NCBI GenBank assembly: GCA_036263455.1
Contig: DATAGZ010000006.1
Location: 124,001 to 188,000, forward strand
Source of the DNA: DATAGZ01 sp036263455
GTDB lineage: Bacteria; Pseudomonadota; Alphaproteobacteria; Dongiales; Dongiaceae
Length of the DNA: 64,000 bases
Reading direction: 5' to 3'
Shown here: one piece after another, positions 62,044 to 64,000 of the stretch
Layout: each line of letters opens with the position of its first letter
Numbering within the stretch: the stretch's first letter is position 1
Made by a program: the position numbers and the translations under genes
The notes under the pieces: model-generated
Database searches by the model: none
The model's input: the letters and a program-made list of their open reading frames with translations, nothing else
Told to the model about the DNA's origin: nothing

Positions 62044-63663
62044 ATGGACATTTCGGATATTTTCTGCGTACCGTTCCAGGATCAGCGGCCCGGTACATCC
62101 GGCTTGCGAAAAAAAACCGATCATTTCTTCCAGCCGCACTATCTCGAGACTTTCCTCCAGGCGATCTTCAACGTACTTGCCCGTTCGGCGATCGATTTAC
62201 GGCCGTTAATCATCGGTGGTGATGGACGGTTCGGAAACATCCAGGCGATCCAGACGGCTTTGCGCATTGCGCAGGCCAATGGCGTTCGCCACGCCATGGT
62301 TGGGTGCAACGGCATACTCTCCACGCCGGCCGCAAGCCACGCAATCCGCATGCATAAGGCGTTCGGCGGATTGATCTTCTCGGCGAGTCACAATCCAGGC
62401 GGTCCCGACGGGGATTTTGGCGTAAAGTTCAATGCGGAAAACGGCGGACCGGCGCCGGAATCCTTGACCGAGGAAATTTTTAAGGAAAGCCAGAGGCTCG
62501 ATCGCTACCGTATCGCCTCCGACCAATCCTTTCCGATCGATACCCCGGGCGATTACGAACGGGGGAGCATGCGCGTCACCGCCTTCGATCCAGTGGAGGA
62601 TTATGTCCGGCTCATGCAGTCGCTTTTCGATTTCGATTTGATCCGGAGCCGCCTGAAGACTGGGTTGCGCTTCGTCTATGACGGCATGGCGGCCGTGACC
62701 GGTCCTTATGCACGCGCGATCTTCGGTGCGGCGCTTGGCCTTCCGCCGTCTGCCCTCCTGAATTGCACCCCCCTGCCCGATTTCGGTGGCCACCATCCCG
62801 ATCCCAACCCCGCGCATGCGCGGGATCTGATGGCAATTATGATGGGGGAAAAGGCACCCGATCTCGGCGCCGCGTCGGATGGAGACGGCGATCGCAATAT
62901 GATCGTCGGGCCGCGCCTACCGCTCAGTCCGAGCGATTCCCTAGCCGTGCTGGCCGCCAACGCCCACCTAGCCCCCGGCTATCGGCATGGTCTACGGGGG
63001 GTCGCGCGTTCGATGCCGACCAGCCGCGCGGTGGATATGGTAGCGCAAAAACTGGGTATTCCCTGTTACGAGACACCCACCGGCTGGAAATTCTTCGGTA
63101 CGCTCCTGGATGCGGAAAAGATCACATTGTGCGGAGAAGAATCCTACGGCACAAGCTCCAATCACGTGCGGGAAAAGGATGGAATCTGGGCCATATTATT
63201 CTGGCTGAACATCCTCGCCGCGCGCGACCTTTCCGTGCGGGATATCCTGCGCGACCATTGGCAGACCTATGGCCGGCACTATTATAGCCGCCACGATTAT
63301 GAGAATTTACCGGCTGAAATCGGAGCGGCCGTGATGGAACAAGCCCGACGCGCCCTTGCAGACCTCCAGCATAAAGAAGCGGACCTGACGCTTGCCGATG
63401 ATTTTTCCTACCACGATCCGGTCGATGGCAGTGAAACGTCACGACAGGGAATCCGCCTCATATATGAGAACGGTGACCGCGTCATTTTGCGGATTTCGGG
63501 AACGGGCACGAGCGGCGCCACGCTTCGCCTTTATCTCGAGCGCTTCTCTCACGATCACCAAGCGCCAGCGGAAGAGGTCTTATCACCGCTGGCCCGGCGC
63601 GCCGAGGCGATCTTCGGCATCCAGCGTCTTTCCGGCCGCGCGGCGCCGGATGTGGTCACATGA
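62044..63663 (+). CDS. pgm: Phosphoglucomutase (alpha-D-glucose phosphate specific)
   Basis: 539 aa from ATG 62044. Interconverts glucose-1-phosphate and glucose-6-phosphate. Landmarks: FQDQRPGTSGLRKKT at the N-terminus, phosphoserine loop FSASHNPGGPDGDFGVKF, metal loop ASDGDGDRNMI, and sugar-binding GEESYGTSSNHVREKDG. The frame is open upstream to 61969, but ATG 62044 gives the normal N-terminus. The stop overlaps the pgi ATG, so the two glucose-6-phosphate enzymes are coupled. Confidence 0.95.
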   Translation: MDISDIFCVPFQDQRPGTSGLRKKTDHFFQPHYLETFLQAIFNVLARSAIDLRPLIIGGDGRFGNIQAIQTALRIAQANGVRHAMVGCNGILSTPAASHAIRMHKAFGGLIFSASHNPGGPDGDFGVKFNAENGGPAPESLTEEIFKESQRLDRYRIASDQSFPIDTPGDYERGSMRVTAFDPVEDYVRLMQSLFDFDLIRSRLKTGLRFVYDGMAAVTGPYARAIFGAALGLPPSALLNCTPLPDFGGHHPDPNPAHARDLMAIMMGEKAPDLGAASDGDGDRNMIVGPRLPLSPSDSLAVLAANAHLAPGYRHGLRGVARSMPTSRAVDMVAQKLGIPCYETPTGWKFFGTLLDAEKITLCGEESYGTSSNHVREKDGIWAILFWLNILAARDLSVRDILRDHWQTYGRHYYSRHDYENLPAEIGAAVMEQARRALADLQHKEADLTLADDFSYHDPVDGSETSRQGIRLIYENGDRVILRISGTGTSGATLRLYLERFSHDHQAPAEEVLSPLARRAEAIFGIQRLSGRAAPDVVT

Positions 63664-64000
63664 TCGATCCTATCCGTCTGCCATCGTGGCAAAAACTCAT
63701 TGCGCATCAGGACGAATTGCGCAGAACAAGCCTGGCTGAGCTGTTCGCGCAAGATCCGGCCCGCGCCGAACATCTGTCGCTCGAGTGGGACGGTCTCTAT
63801 CTCGATTATTCCAAGAATTTAATCACCGCGCAGACGATCGCGCTGCTTACGGCCTTGGCCGAGGAAGCAGCACTGCCCGCCGCGCGCGCGGCCATGGCCG
63901 ACGGTCAGCCCATCAACAGCACCGAGAACCGCCCGGTGCTGCACATGGCGCTTCGCGCGCCTGAAACCGCGCCTTTCGCGGTCGCGGGACGCGGCATCAT
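63660..64000 (+). CDS. pgi: Glucose-6-phosphate isomerase, 5' part (runs off right edge)
   Basis: 113 codons visible. Begins MIDPIRLPSWQKLIAHQDEL; LSLEWDGLYLDYSKNLIT and GQPINSTENRPVLHMALRAP are the conserved N-terminal blocks of Pgi. ATG overlaps the pgm stop (ATGA). Interconverts glucose-6-phosphate and fructose-6-phosphate. The remainder lies outside the window. Confidence 0.95.
   Translation, partial: MIDPIRLPSWQKLIAHQDELRRTSLAELFAQDPARAEHLSLEWDGLYLDYSKNLITAQTIALLTALAEEAALPAARAAMADGQPINSTENRPVLHMALRAPETAPFAVAGRGI

Overview
This is a dense, high-GC chromosomal window that reads as the core genome of an alphaproteobacterium. The evidence is the pet (fbcFBH-type) bc1 operon, GatCAB, the rlpA-dacC-tmk-holB-metG-tatD chain, the DUF1285/NUDIX/cca group, mitochondrial-fission-ELM1-like proteins and a 514-aa metG. 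I see no IS element, prophage, plasmid module or CRISPR array. I cannot name the genus. Roughly 65 protein genes and three tRNAs were placed. No stretch above about 300 bases lacks a gene.

Layout. 1-1066: 5' part of iolC (inositol catabolism), running off the left edge. 1159-4943: tRNA-Asp, an M81 peptidase, a secreted RNase T2, tRNA-Arg, a degenerate PEP-mutase/isocitrate-lyase-family protein and a small secreted protein. 4966-13744 (minus): AsmA-like protein plus a moxR-DUF58-DUF4159-VWA-like envelope operon. 13831-16110 (plus): DUF1285, CoA-type NUDIX hydrolase and the CCA-adding enzyme. 16088-18023 (minus): lysE, hemF, trmL. 18138-20778: petABC with a clear terminator. 20950-26081: beta-barrel protein, deoC, an ALDH16-type double aldehyde dehydrogenase and an MsrQ-like haem membrane protein. 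26044-31017: two tandem ELM1-family paralogues, a Sel1 protein, a divergent D,D-carboxypeptidase with SPOR domain and a small secreted protein. 31088-34956: LysE exporter and gatCAB.

35093-36334 holds an ArsR/SRPBCC module with a perfect palindromic operator candidate. 36387-42606 is a tightly packed plus-strand run: ATP-grasp, MaoC, sorbosone dehydrogenase-like, PAP2, and a three-gene ABC-2 exporter. 42650-44144: lytic transglycosylase-like protein and a DsbA/FrnE protein. 44191-52936: tRNA-Ser, then the conserved chain rlpA-dacC-tmk-holB-metG-tatD-MBL and a YbaL/KefB-type antiporter. 53049-57628: mazG, an ABM-like protein, a MarR regulator with a C-terminal cysteine cluster, a dihydroorotase-family protein that has lost one metal-binding His, and an SCP-x-type thiolase. 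57648-61785 (minus): an ABC importer with a membrane-tethered binding protein and an intra-operon terminator. 62044-64000: pgm and the start of pgi.

Functional themes are cell-envelope maturation (AsmA, MoxR cluster, two S11 carboxypeptidases, RlpA, SLT, PAP2), aerobic respiration and haem (petABC, hemF), translation fidelity and tRNA supply (gatCAB, metG, cca, trmL), and sugar phosphate metabolism (iolC, deoC, pgm, pgi). I did not find a convincing new defence or mobile system. The most interesting leads are active-site losses in two catabolic-enzyme families, the ELM1 pair, the MarR cysteine cluster, the tethered binding protein with attenuator, and the MoxR envelope operon.
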